Source: Flavobacterium sp. LC2016-01
Lineage (GTDB): Bacteria; Bacteroidota; Bacteroidia; Flavobacteriales; Flavobacteriaceae
Assembly: GCF_009711135.1 (NCBI RefSeq)
Contig: NZ_WMIC01000007.1
Location: forward strand, 62,001 to 126,000
Direction of reading: 5' to 3'
Length of the DNA: 64,000 nucleotides
The position numbers and the translations under genes are program-made. The stretch's first letter is position 1. Each line of letters begins with the position of its first letter. Positions 34,162-41,837 of this stretch are shown in pieces. The notes under the pieces were generated by a model. It was given only the letters and a program-made list of their open reading frames with translations, had not been told where the DNA came from and ran no database searches.

Positions 34162-35502
34162 TTATCTGTCAAACAATAATCTTTTTCCGGCGCGTATATC
34201 TTTTACTTTGAAATTGTTATAAACCATTTCTCCGTTCACAAAAGTATGCGTAATTCTCGATTTAAAAGCCATATTTTCAAAAGGAGACCAGCCACATTTG
34301 TACAAAATATTATCAGAGTTTACACTCCAAGGCAAACTTGGATTCACAATCACTAAATCGGCATAATAACCTTCTTTGATAAAGCCTCTTTTTTCAATTT
34401 TGAAAATTTTAGCCGGATTGTGACACATTTTCTCCACAATTTTCTCCACGCTGATTTTTCCTTGATGATGCGCTTCAAACATTGCCACAACTGCATGCTG
34501 TACCAATGGACCTCCAGAAGGCGCTTTCAAATACGATTGCTGTTTTTCTTCTTTAGTATGAGGCGCATGATCTGTTGCAATAACATCGATTCGCCCGTCA
34601 TTCAAAGCTTTCCAAAGTTCTGCACGATCTTCAGCCGTTTTAACAGCTGGATTCCATTTTATGAAATTCCCTTTTGTTTTGTAATCTGCATCAGTAAACC
34701 AAAGATGATGCACACAAACCTCAGCGGTAATCTTTTTATCTTCTAACGGAATTTTATTGGTAAACAATTCCATTTCCTTTGCCGTTGAAAGGTGAAAAAT
34801 ATGAAGTCTTGCGCCTGTTTTTTTCGCCAGGGCAACTGCTTTTGAAGATGAAATATAACAAGCTTCTGCACTACGTATTAAATGATGCGCTGTAATTGGC
34901 ACGTCTTCACCGTATTCTTCTTTAAATTTTGCCAAATTGTTTTGAATTGTAGTTTCATCTTCACAGTGAACTGCAATCAGCATTGGTGTGCTTGAAAAGA
35001 TTTTTTCCAAAGTTGCTTCATTATCTACCAGCATATTTCCTGTTGAAGAACCTAGGAAAATCTTAATTCCTGCAACATTCTTTGGATTTGTTTTTAGAAC
35101 TTCTTCTAAATTATCGTTTGTTGCTCCCATCATAAACGAATAGTTCGCAAATGATTTTTCAGAAGCAATTTGATATTTATCTTCTAATATTTCTTGAGTA
35201 ACCGCATTCGGAACCGTGTTTGGCTGTTCAATAAAAGAGGTGATTCCACCCGCGACTGCCGCTCTCGATTCTGATTCTATATCGCCTTTGTGCGTTAATC
35301 CCGGTTCTCTAAAATGCACTTGATCATCAATTGCACCCGGAATTAAATAATTTCCTTCGGCATCGATCACTTTACAGTCAGAAGTTTTTAGGCTGATGCT
35401 GTCTGAAACCTCAACTATTAAGTCATTTTCAATCAAAACATCACCTTCAAAAATTGACCCTTCGTTTACAATTTTAGCATTTTTAATTAAAACCCTGTTC
35501 AT
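34162..35502 (-). CDS. pyrC: Dihydroorotase
   Basis: A 446-residue amidohydrolase of pyrimidine synthesis, cyclising carbamoyl-aspartate to dihydroorotate. Metal-binding residues: D-x-H63-x-R (DDQVHFREPG), carboxylated-Lys region (VAGIKIFLGSSTGNM), H in AVHCED and HIFHLST, CVHHLWF, and the catalytic Asp in ATDHAPH. Length fits the class I / allantoinase-like branch. Middle gene of the dpm1-pyrC-DUF4296 operon. Confidence 0.93.
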   Translation of the reverse strand: MNRVLIKNAKIVNEGSIFEGDVLIENDLIVEVSDSISLKTSDCKVIDAEGNYLIPGAIDDQVHFREPGLTHKGDIESESRAAVAGGITSFIEQPNTVPNAVTQEILEDKYQIASEKSFANYSFMMGATNDNLEEVLKTNPKNVAGIKIFLGSSTGNMLVDNEATLEKIFSSTPMLIAVHCEDETTIQNNLAKFKEEYGEDVPITAHHLIRSAEACYISSSKAVALAKKTGARLHIFHLSTAKEMELFTNKIPLEDKKITAEVCVHHLWFTDADYKTKGNFIKWNPAVKTAEDRAELWKALNDGRIDVIATDHAPHTKEEKQQSYLKAPSGGPLVQHAVVAMFEAHHQGKISVEKIVEKMCHNPAKIFKIEKRGFIKEGYYADLVIVNPSLPWSVNSDNILYKCGWSPFENMAFKSRITHTFVNGEMVYNNFKVKDIRAGKRLLFDR

Positions 35503-35513
35503 TGTCTTTTTCT

Positions 35514-36239
35514 TTATAATGTATTGAATAATTTTTTTAATCGAAGAGAAATTACACCAAGAATAGCTTCTTTAATAATGGCATTGCTCATTTTTGAAAC
35601 TCCTTTTGTTCGGTCGGTAAAAATAATCGGAACTTCCGTTATCTCAAATTTACCACAATAAGTTCGATATTTCATTTCAATTTGAAAAGCATAACCAACA
35701 AATTTAATTTTGTTCAGATTTATTTTTTCCAAAACCTCTCTTTTGTAGCAAACAAAACCCGCTGTAGCATCGTGAATTTTCATTCCGGTAATAAACTTAA
35801 CATAAACCGAAGCAAAATAAGACATCAACACACGGCTTAAAGGCCAGTTTACAACATTTACTCCTGTTACATAACGAGATCCGACAGCTAAATCGGCACC
35901 TCCAAAATGGCAGGCATCGAATAATTTTTCAAGATCATTTGGATTGTGTGAAAAATCAGCATCCATTTCAAAAATAAAATCATACTGACGCTCCAAAGCC
36001 CATTTAAAACCATGAACATAAGCAGTTCCTAAACCTGACTTTTTTGCTCTTTTTTCCAAAAACAATCTTCCAGGATATTCTTCCTGCAGTGCAATCACTT
36101 TATTTGCGGTAAAATCTGGGGAATTATCATCAATAATTAAAAGATGAAAAGACTTGTGCTGCGAAAGAACAGCTCTTACAACGCTTTCAATATTTTCTAT
36201 TTCGTTGTAAGTAGGAATTATGACAATACTATCACTCAT
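35514..36239 (-). CDS. Polyprenol monophosphomannose synthase (Dpm1-like GT2)
   Basis: A 241-residue family 2 glycosyltransferase without membrane helices. Motifs: VIIPTYNEIENIESVVRAVL (nucleotide binding), LLIIDDNSPDFTA, the metal-binding D-A-D in FEMDADFSHNP, and AVGSRYVTG. It is expected to move mannose from GDP-mannose to a polyprenyl phosphate for cell-surface glycan or protein O-glycosylation. First gene of the operon; a TATTTTTG -7 box is at 36262-36269. Confidence 0.9.
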   Translation of the reverse strand: MSDSIVIIPTYNEIENIESVVRAVLSQHKSFHLLIIDDNSPDFTANKVIALQEEYPGRLFLEKRAKKSGLGTAYVHGFKWALERQYDFIFEMDADFSHNPNDLEKLFDACHFGGADLAVGSRYVTGVNVVNWPLSRVLMSYFASVYVKFITGMKIHDATAGFVCYKREVLEKINLNKIKFVGYAFQIEMKYRTYCGKFEITEVPIIFTDRTKGVSKMSNAIIKEAILGVISLRLKKLFNTL

Positions 36240-36261
36240 TTTTTTCTCGGTAATTTCACCG

Positions 36262-36269
36262 CAAAAATA
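36262..36269 (-). promoter_or_regulatory. -7 element TATTTTTG of the dpm1-pyrC operon
   Basis: Exact TAnnTTTG match, 22 bases before the Dpm1-like ATG. No TTG at the usual distance. Confidence 0.5.
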
Positions 36270-36331
36270 AACTTTTTATAGCATTTGCTTCATAATAAAT
36301 GCATAATAAAACTATTGAAATAAAAAATTAC

Positions 36332-36339
36332 TAATTTTG
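36332..36339 (+). promoter_or_regulatory. -7 element TAATTTTG before the DUF4271 gene
   Basis: Exact TAnnTTTG match ending 7 bases before the ATG. If used, the mRNA would be nearly leaderless. Confidence 0.45.
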
Positions 36340-36346
36340 TGACACT

Positions 36347-37039
36347 ATGATTGAACACCTTCATCCACGAATTATTGAAAACAAAGACTGGGCAACTGCT
36401 TTATTTGTCCTGACCTTTGCCGTTGTTGCTATTACGAAGTCAGCTTACGAAAGCCGATTTTCAGAATTCAGCAAGTTGATTTTTTCAGATAAATATGCCA
36501 AAATCTACCGTGACAACAGCCACATGAAAAGCAGTTTTACAGTAGGCTTGTTTTTTGTGCAGATTATTTCGTTTGCTTTTTTTATTCAGCTGACGATGCA
36601 TATTTTTTCTCAAAATTCAAAAAACGCAGCAGATATCGTATTAAAAACCGATTGGATTTTATTTATCCAGATCGCAACATTTCTACTTTATTTTATTCTT
36701 GCAAAATATTTAGTCGAGAAAATTGTAGCCACTTCCTTTAATATTGAAGAATTTGTAGATCTTTTTAACCTACAAAAAGTCACTTATCGAACCTATATTG
36801 GGGTTTTACTGCTTCCAATCAATGCTGTTTTGTTTTATTATGACAATATTCCAACCATTGTGCCGTTAGCATTGATAGGCATTTCGCTGTGTATAAGCTT
36901 ATACTCCTATTTTATTTCAATTAAAACGTATCAAAATGCAATAATCAGCAAGTTATTTTATTTTATTTTATATCTTTGCGCTCTTGAAATAGCCCCTTAT
37001 TATTTTCTCTATTATTGGATAACAAAAGGGAGTGCTTAG
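36347..37039 (+). CDS. DUF4271 membrane protein
   Basis: A 230-residue membrane protein with about six helices (first after the N-terminal NKDWATALFVLTFAVVAITK). The early signature KSAYESRFSEFSKLIFSDKY and the middle LVEKIVATSFNIEEFVDLF match DUF4271. The function is unknown. The family is often directly upstream of uroporphyrinogen-III synthase in Flavobacteriia, as here (14 bases). Confidence 0.88.
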   Translation: MIEHLHPRIIENKDWATALFVLTFAVVAITKSAYESRFSEFSKLIFSDKYAKIYRDNSHMKSSFTVGLFFVQIISFAFFIQLTMHIFSQNSKNAADIVLKTDWILFIQIATFLLYFILAKYLVEKIVATSFNIEEFVDLFNLQKVTYRTYIGVLLLPINAVLFYYDNIPTIVPLALIGISLCISLYSYFISIKTYQNAIISKLFYFILYLCALEIAPYYFLYYWITKGSA

Positions 37040-37053
37040 AAAATGTTTATAAT

Positions 37054-37803
37054 ATGAAAGTGAAAACAATTTTGGTGTCACAGCCTGAACCTAAAGTGGA
37101 GAATTCTCCTTACTTTGAGCTCCAACAAAAACACAAAATAAAAATTGATTTCAGACCATTTATTCATGTGGAAGGGGTTAGCGCAAAAGAGATTCGATTA
37201 CAAAAAATCGATCTTAATCATTACACTGCGATCATTTTAACAAGTCGAAATGCTGTAGATCATTTTTTTAGAGTGGCTGATGAAATGCGTTACAAAGTTC
37301 CTGAAGGATTGAAGTATTTTTGTCAATCTGAAGCAGTTGCTTTTTACCTTCAAAAGTATGTTGTGTACAGAAAACGTAAAATTTACGTTGGAGCAAAAGA
37401 TTTTGCAGACTTATCTCCGCTGATCAAAAAGTACAAAGACGAGAAGTTTTTACTTCCTGCATCTGATCAATTAAATGCAGATGCACCAGTAACGCTGAAC
37501 AACTTAAAAGTTGATTGGGCACAGGCTATTTTTTACAGAACTGTAATGAGTGACCTTTCTGATTTGGCTGATGTTTATTACGATGTTTTAGCATTTTTTA
37601 GCCCAACAGGAATTAAATCTTTGTTTAAAAACTTCCCAGATTTTAAACAAAACAATACCAGAATCGCTGTATTTGGAAGCACAACTCAAAAAGAAGCTTT
37701 AGACCATGGTTTAAGAATTGATATTCTTGCTCCAACTCCTGAAACTCCTTCTATGACAATGGCTTTAGAAAAATACATCGCCGAAGCAAACAAAGGAAAG
37801 TAA
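37054..37803 (+). CDS. hemD: Uroporphyrinogen-III synthase
   Basis: A 249-residue enzyme that closes and inverts ring D of hydroxymethylbilane in haem/sirohaem synthesis. Family features: KTILVSQPEPK at the start, AIILTSRNAVDHFF, and the C-terminal VLAFFSPTGIKSLFKNFPDF and TPETPSMTMAL. Sequence conservation in this family is low, but the layout is characteristic. The ATG at 37054 starts the first strand; an overlapping upstream start inside the DUF4271 gene is unlikely. Confidence 0.9.
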   Translation: MKVKTILVSQPEPKVENSPYFELQQKHKIKIDFRPFIHVEGVSAKEIRLQKIDLNHYTAIILTSRNAVDHFFRVADEMRYKVPEGLKYFCQSEAVAFYLQKYVVYRKRKIYVGAKDFADLSPLIKKYKDEKFLLPASDQLNADAPVTLNNLKVDWAQAIFYRTVMSDLSDLADVYYDVLAFFSPTGIKSLFKNFPDFKQNNTRIAVFGSTTQKEALDHGLRIDILAPTPETPSMTMALEKYIAEANKGK

Positions 37804-37825
37804 ACCTAAGAATAAAAATATACTC

Positions 37826-37945
37826 CCGAAGCCTCGGGATTAAAATCCAAATTCCAACTAATCACTGGGATTTGGATTTTTTATTTTTATAACAATTTAT
37901 AAATCAAACACAACCCAATCCCGTGGTTGAAATCACGGGCTGCTA
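37826..37945. repeat. Cluster of short inverted words after hemD
   Basis: CCCGAAGCCTCGGG (37826-37839), AAATCCAAATTCCAA..GGGATTTGGATTTTT (37847-37879) and AATCCCGTGGTTG..CACGGGCT (37917-37940) are three successive small palindromes, the second with a T tract usable as a terminator. Confidence 0.75.
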
Positions 37946-37983
37946 TATTTTAAATTGGAATTTTATTTTTCCTTCCTTTTAAC

Positions 37984-37991
37984 TACATTTG
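37984..37991 (+). promoter_or_regulatory. -7 element TACATTTG of the Lrp-type gene
   Basis: Exact TAnnTTTG match; TTG at 37955-37957 is 26 bases upstream, slightly beyond the usual spacing. Confidence 0.55.
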
Positions 37992-38040
37992 ATTTCTATT
38001 CCAAACCCAAATCACAAAAAATAGTTTCAAATTTTAAGTT

Positions 38041-38511
38041 ATGAAAATTAATTCCCTAATAATTGAAATTGACGGTATCGACAAAGAGATTCTTCGTTAT
38101 TTAATGGACGATGCCCGAAAACCAATATTACAAATTGCCAATAAAATCGGTATCTCAGGCGCTGCAATTCATCAACGATTAAAAAAACTCGAGCAATCGG
38201 GCGTTATTTCAGGATCAAAATTCACTGTTAATCCAAAAGTTTTAGGCTACAACACAATGGCATTCATTGGTGTCTATCTTGACAAAGCTTCCCGAAACTC
38301 TGAAGCTGTAAAAGAATTAAGAAAAATTCCAGAAGTTTTAGAATGTCATTATACAACCGGAAACTGGTCGGTTTTGATTAAAATTATTTGTCGCGACAAC
38401 GAACATTTAATGTCTCTTTTAAACAATAAAATTCAAGCTATTGAAGGAGTGTCAAGAACTGAAACCTTTATTTCGTTGGATCAGCAGATTGACAGGCAGA
38501 TACAGTTGTAA
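38041..38511 (+). CDS. Lrp/AsnC family regulator
   Basis: A 156-residue regulator. N-terminal helix-turn-helix (DKEILRYLMDDARKPILQIA then ISGAAIHQRLKKLEQSGVI) and a C-terminal RAM ligand-binding domain (AFIGVYLDKASRN, VLECHYTTGNWSVLIKI). Such proteins respond to amino acids; the target genes are unknown. It is monocistronic with a terminator shared with the convergent metallopeptidase. Confidence 0.93.
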   Translation: MKINSLIIEIDGIDKEILRYLMDDARKPILQIANKIGISGAAIHQRLKKLEQSGVISGSKFTVNPKVLGYNTMAFIGVYLDKASRNSEAVKELRKIPEVLECHYTTGNWSVLIKIICRDNEHLMSLLNNKIQAIEGVSRTETFISLDQQIDRQIQL

Positions 38512-38560
38512 ATTAGAGAATGTGTCAATTTGATAATTAGATAATTTCTTAAAAAAATAA

Positions 38561-38628
38561 TTGTCACCCTGAGCGAAGTCGAAGGCTAGGTTACACACAA
38601 GGGCTTCGACTACGCTCAGCCTGACAAA
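38561..38628. repeat. 'GTCACCCTGAGCGAAGTCGAAGG' inverted pair
   Basis: Left arm CCTGAGCGAAGTCGAAGGC and right arm GCTTCGACTACGCTCAGCC are near-exact inverted copies. Single arms of the same element occur at 49852-49876 and 50206-50232. Confidence 0.88.
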
Positions 38629-38646
38629 TCGTTTGCTAAAAAATAC

Positions 38647-38680
38647 AAAACCCGACAGATTTTAAAAATCTGTCGGGTTT
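38647..38680. terminator. Bidirectional terminator
   Basis: A 14-bp stem AAACCCGACAGATTTT/AAAATCTGTCGGGTTT between convergent genes, with A and T tracts on both sides. Confidence 0.92.
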
Positions 38681-38720
38681 GTTATAAATTATCTAATTGA
38701 CTAATTTTCTAATTAATCAA

Positions 38721-39407
38721 TTAATTCCTCCTACTTCCAGAATAAATCGAGATATAGTACAAAAGCGTTGCAATCGATCCAATTGCTGCAACTAAATAAG
38801 TTCTTGCAGCCCATTTTAAGGCATCTTTAGCTCCTGCTTGCTCCTGTTGTGTCAACATATGCTTATTTTCAAGCCAAGCCAACGCTCTGTTGCTCGCATC
38901 ATATTCTACTGGCAACGTAATAATCGAAAACAAAGTTGTTGCTGCAAAAAGAATAATACCTACCAATAATAACTGAGGAAAAGCTTTAATCATCAAAATA
39001 CCAGCAAGCAAGATCCATTGCATGTAATTAGATGCAACGCTTACAACTGGCACTAACTTAGAACGCAGCGTAAGCCATTCATAGCCTATCGCATGTTGAA
39101 CCGCATGCCCGCATTCGTGCGCTGCGACTGCCGCTGCCGCCGCATTTCGATGATTGTAAACCGCTTCACTTAGATTAACTGTTTTATCAGACGGATTATA
39201 ATGATCGGTCAATTGACCTGCAACCGAAATAACACGAACATCTCTTATCCCATTATCAGCAAGCATTTTTTCAGCGATTTCTTTACCGCTCATTCCGTTT
39301 TGCAACTGCAGTTTCGAATATAATTCGAATTTACTTTTCAGTTTTGAACTTACCATCCAGCTAAACAACATTATAGCTCCGGCAAGAATTATGTATGCAC
39401 CTCCCAT
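38721..39407 (-). CDS. Membrane zinc metallopeptidase, YugP-like
   Basis: A 228-residue integral membrane peptidase. An N-terminal helix (residues 3-20), the zinc motif H97-E-C-G-H101 (AAHECGHAVQHAIGY), and three further helices (LVPVVSVASNYMQWILLAGI, LLLVGIILFAATTLFSIITL, and near the C-terminus YLVAAIGSIATLLYYI) match the YugP/DUF-type neutral zinc metallopeptidases. The substrate is unknown. It is monocistronic. Confidence 0.93.
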   Translation of the reverse strand: MGGAYIILAGAIMLFSWMVSSKLKSKFELYSKLQLQNGMSGKEIAEKMLADNGIRDVRVISVAGQLTDHYNPSDKTVNLSEAVYNHRNAAAAAVAAHECGHAVQHAIGYEWLTLRSKLVPVVSVASNYMQWILLAGILMIKAFPQLLLVGIILFAATTLFSIITLPVEYDASNRALAWLENKHMLTQQEQAGAKDALKWAARTYLVAAIGSIATLLYYISIYSGSRRN

Positions 39408-39513
39408 GTTTTTATTTTTTTGATTGAAATTTAAAGTTACAAAACCAATCGCAATTTATGAACCATTTTAACAAAATGACATTTTGACATCTTACATAAA
39501 ATTGCTTTACCTG

Positions 39514-39630
39514 TTCGCTATCGCTCGAGTTCAAATGAAAAAAATCCAAATTCAAATACTAATTGGAATTTGGATTTTTAAAAATTGGAACTTATAATAA
39601 TTGTTGGAATTTGGATTTTTTGATTTGGAA
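39514..39630. repeat. 'AATCCAAATTCAAA..TTGGAATTTGGATTTTT' word array
   Basis: AAATCCAAATTC pairs with GAATTTGGATTTT (39543-39581), and GGAATTTGGATTTTTTGATT repeats once more at 39605-39624. The same words recur at 37847-37879, 41776-41830 and 57157-57212. A TTCGCTATCGCTCGAG palindromic fragment precedes them. Confidence 0.75.
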
Positions 39631-39631
39631 T

Positions 39632-40225
39632 TTAAGATAATTGATTGTTTACTTCTTCAAACTTTTCAATCAGAGCATTTATTTTTGCCTGCTGTTTTTT
39701 AATCTGTTTTGGACGAATATAAAACCAGTTAAACAAAATCCAAAGCAAGGTGATTCCATACGTAAGACTTGCACCTCGGACTGTCATTCTGCTTGCATAT
39801 TCATACATATATAAACAAATTCCAGCGGTTAGAAGCAAAAAGTATAGACTCATCATATTAGTTTGCAAAAACTGCTGCTTCTTTTGAATCAGAATTAATT
39901 TTTGAAGATATTCCTGATTCGTCTGCGTTGCATCAATATCTTTATAATTGCTGAATAATTTATTAGAAACAAACAAATAAATCACCATCGCAAGAATCGT
40001 TAAAACAATTCCGATTTTAGTTGAAATAAACTGTGGCTGATAATGCATCCAAACAAAAATTATAAACGCACTCGTTGCAAAAAGCATAATATTAGTCATC
40101 CATAAACTGCGTAAAGACGCTTTTTTAAACTTGCTAACTCTGGAAAGCAAATCCTGCATATCGGGCTGACTTACGGATTGTTTTTTCCATAAATCTTTAA
40201 AATCTATATTGTTATCGTTGTCCAT
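39632..40225 (-). CDS. Four-helix membrane protein, candidate anti-sigma partner
   Basis: A 197-residue protein: a cytosolic N-terminus (~40 residues with DLWKKQSVSQPDMQDLLSRV), four membrane helices, and a basic C-terminal coiled tail (KKQQAKINALIEKFEEV). I do not recognise a named family. Its start overlaps the ECF sigma gene by 14 bases, an arrangement typical of sigma/anti-sigma pairs, so it may hold the sigma factor at the membrane (inference from context; no classical zinc anti-sigma motif is visible). Confidence 0.8.
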   Translation of the reverse strand: MDNDNNIDFKDLWKKQSVSQPDMQDLLSRVSKFKKASLRSLWMTNIMLFATSAFIIFVWMHYQPQFISTKIGIVLTILAMVIYLFVSNKLFSNYKDIDATQTNQEYLQKLILIQKKQQFLQTNMMSLYFLLLTAGICLYMYEYASRMTVRGASLTYGITLLWILFNWFYIRPKQIKKQQAKINALIEKFEEVNNQLS

Positions 40226-40685
40226 TTTCTTTAAATTTTTGAGTCAATTTTTCTTTTATTCTGTGAATTTTCACCCTTACATTCGCTTCTGAAAGTCCAA
40301 CAATTTTGGCAATTTCAGTCTGCTTGACTTCTTCCAATTCCAGTGAAATAATGATACGGTCCGTTTCAGGTAATTCGGCAATGCATTTGTATAAAAACTG
40401 AATCTGAGGTTCTATTGACTGCTGTTTTTCTTCAGAAAGATGAATTGGCAAATCTGATTTTGGGAAACGCTTTTCTTTTTCAATCTGCCTTAAACAATTA
40501 TTAGAAGCAATTCTAAAAATCCAAGTTCCAATCGCCGACTCATTTCTAAAAGTATCCAACTTTTGCCAGACAATTATAAATGTTTCCTGAGCCAGATCCT
40601 GCGCAATGTCATAATCATTGACAAAACCCATGCAGAGCCTGAATATTCGATCCCAATACGTCTTGTAGATTTGTTCAAATTCCAT
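40212..40685 (-). CDS. ECF-type RNA polymerase sigma factor
   Basis: A 157-residue sigma-70 family protein. Region 2: QDLAQETFIIVWQKLDTFRN and GTWIFRIASNNCLRQ; region 4: LPETDRIIISLELEEVKQTE followed by the HTH IAKIVGLSEANVRVKIHRIK. The ATG at 40685 (MEFEQIYKTYW) is preferred over an upstream in-frame one because family members start there and it lies 5 bases after the hydrolase stop. It is middle gene of a hydrolase-sigma-membrane protein operon. Confidence 0.93.
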   Translation of the reverse strand: MEFEQIYKTYWDRIFRLCMGFVNDYDIAQDLAQETFIIVWQKLDTFRNESAIGTWIFRIASNNCLRQIEKEKRFPKSDLPIHLSEEKQQSIEPQIQFLYKCIAELPETDRIIISLELEEVKQTEIAKIVGLSEANVRVKIHRIKEKLTQKFKENGQR

Positions 40686-40690
40686 TCTTA

Positions 40691-41536
40691 TTATTTTATA
40701 AAAGTGTTTAATTGTGCCAAATACCAAGCTGCATCATCATACATAATAAAATGCAGACCTTTGCTCGCATATTGAAAATGGGCTGTTTTCAAGTTTTTAT
40801 ACTGATCTTCAATTGCTGGTTTTAAATTTATAAAATAAGACTCTAATAAAATCAACGCTGGACATTTTATCTGTGCGATTTTCGCTCTTAAATCGGTATT
40901 GGAAAAATCACAATACATTTGTCCGAATGTTTTCCTGTCTGATTTTACGCTCCAATCCACAACCATATCCATTTTTGAGGCATCAGCCAAAAGTCGTGGC
41001 ATTGTTTTTTTCTGCATATCCAAAAACTGAGCATCAGTCATGCCTGTCATTTGATTCACAACTGCTGTGCAGTCATTGTTTTCTTTTGATTTAAAAGAAG
41101 GATCCATCAGTGCCGCCATACACGGAAGCGCATCTACAACCACAATTTTCCCGATTAATTCTGGATAATCAGCAGCAATGGCAAGTGCTAATCCACCGCC
41201 CATACTATGGCCAACTAAGATTGGTTTTACAATTTTATTTTCTTTTATAAAATTGGCGATTTCTGTTTTCCAATTTTCGAATGAAGGATTCACCTGTGGT
41301 TTTACTCCGGCAAAACCAGGCATTGTAAGCGTGTAGCAAGTAAACTCTTTTTCGAATGAAGCTTTAGTTTCGTTCCAAACCTCTCCAGAAGAAGCAAATC
41401 CGGGAATGAAAATTATAGTTTGTTTTCCCTTTCCGGTTTTAAGAACTTCAAAAGGATATGATTTTGTTTGTGCAAAAACATTTAGACATAATGCAGAGAA
41501 TAAGAATGCGATAATTAAGATGATATACTTTTTCAT
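40691..41536 (-). CDS. Secreted alpha/beta hydrolase
   Basis: A 281-residue protein with signal peptide ending NVFAQ (residue 23). The nucleophile elbow is G109-H-S111-M-G (LVGHSMGGGLALAI), the oxyanion region is IIFIPGFASSGEVW, and the catalytic His is probably in SKGLHFIMYDD. The natural substrate is unknown. It heads an operon with an ECF sigma factor 5 bases downstream, an unusual partner. Confidence 0.9.
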   Translation of the reverse strand: MKKYIILIIAFLFSALCLNVFAQTKSYPFEVLKTGKGKQTIIFIPGFASSGEVWNETKASFEKEFTCYTLTMPGFAGVKPQVNPSFENWKTEIANFIKENKIVKPILVGHSMGGGLALAIAADYPELIGKIVVVDALPCMAALMDPSFKSKENNDCTAVVNQMTGMTDAQFLDMQKKTMPRLLADASKMDMVVDWSVKSDRKTFGQMYCDFSNTDLRAKIAQIKCPALILLESYFINLKPAIEDQYKNLKTAHFQYASKGLHFIMYDDAAWYLAQLNTFIK

Positions 41537-41837
41537 TTTTAATAGTTTTAAGTTGTTAATTTAATCGGATCCGTCGTTTGGATACGAGAGCTATTAAAAT
41601 GTTACAAAAGTTTTTAAAATTTAAATAAAAAAATTCCAAATTCCAATGTTGGTAGGGGTTTTTAACCGCAAAGTGCGCGAAGGTTTACGCAAAGGACGCT
41701 AGGTTTTCCGCCACAAATTCACGAATTTTTTTCTATTAATTTGTGAATTCGTGGCGGAAAAAAATAAGCACAAAAAAAATCCCAAACCCCAATCATAAAA
41801 TTGGAATTTGGAATTTTTATATTGGAATTTAATTCGG
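41537..41837. repeat. Gene-free 300-base stretch filled by three repeat families
   Basis: It contains, in order, GGATACGAGAGCTATT (41580), AATTCCAAATTCCAATG (41631-41647), an AACCGCAAAGTGCGC..ACGCAAAGGACGC array (41662-41703), a CCGCCACAAATTCACGAATT / AATTTGTGAATTCGTGGCGG palindrome (41709-41759), and AATCCCAAACCCCAATC..TTGGAATTTGG (41779-41812). No coding sequence is seen. It separates the leuS 3' end from the hydrolase operon promoter region. Confidence 0.85.

Noticed and set aside
36971..36978. TATCTTTG as an internal hemD promoter inside the DUF4271 gene
   Set aside because: Such 8-base matches are expected by chance in AT-rich coding DNA and no -33 element accompanies it; not supported enough to list.
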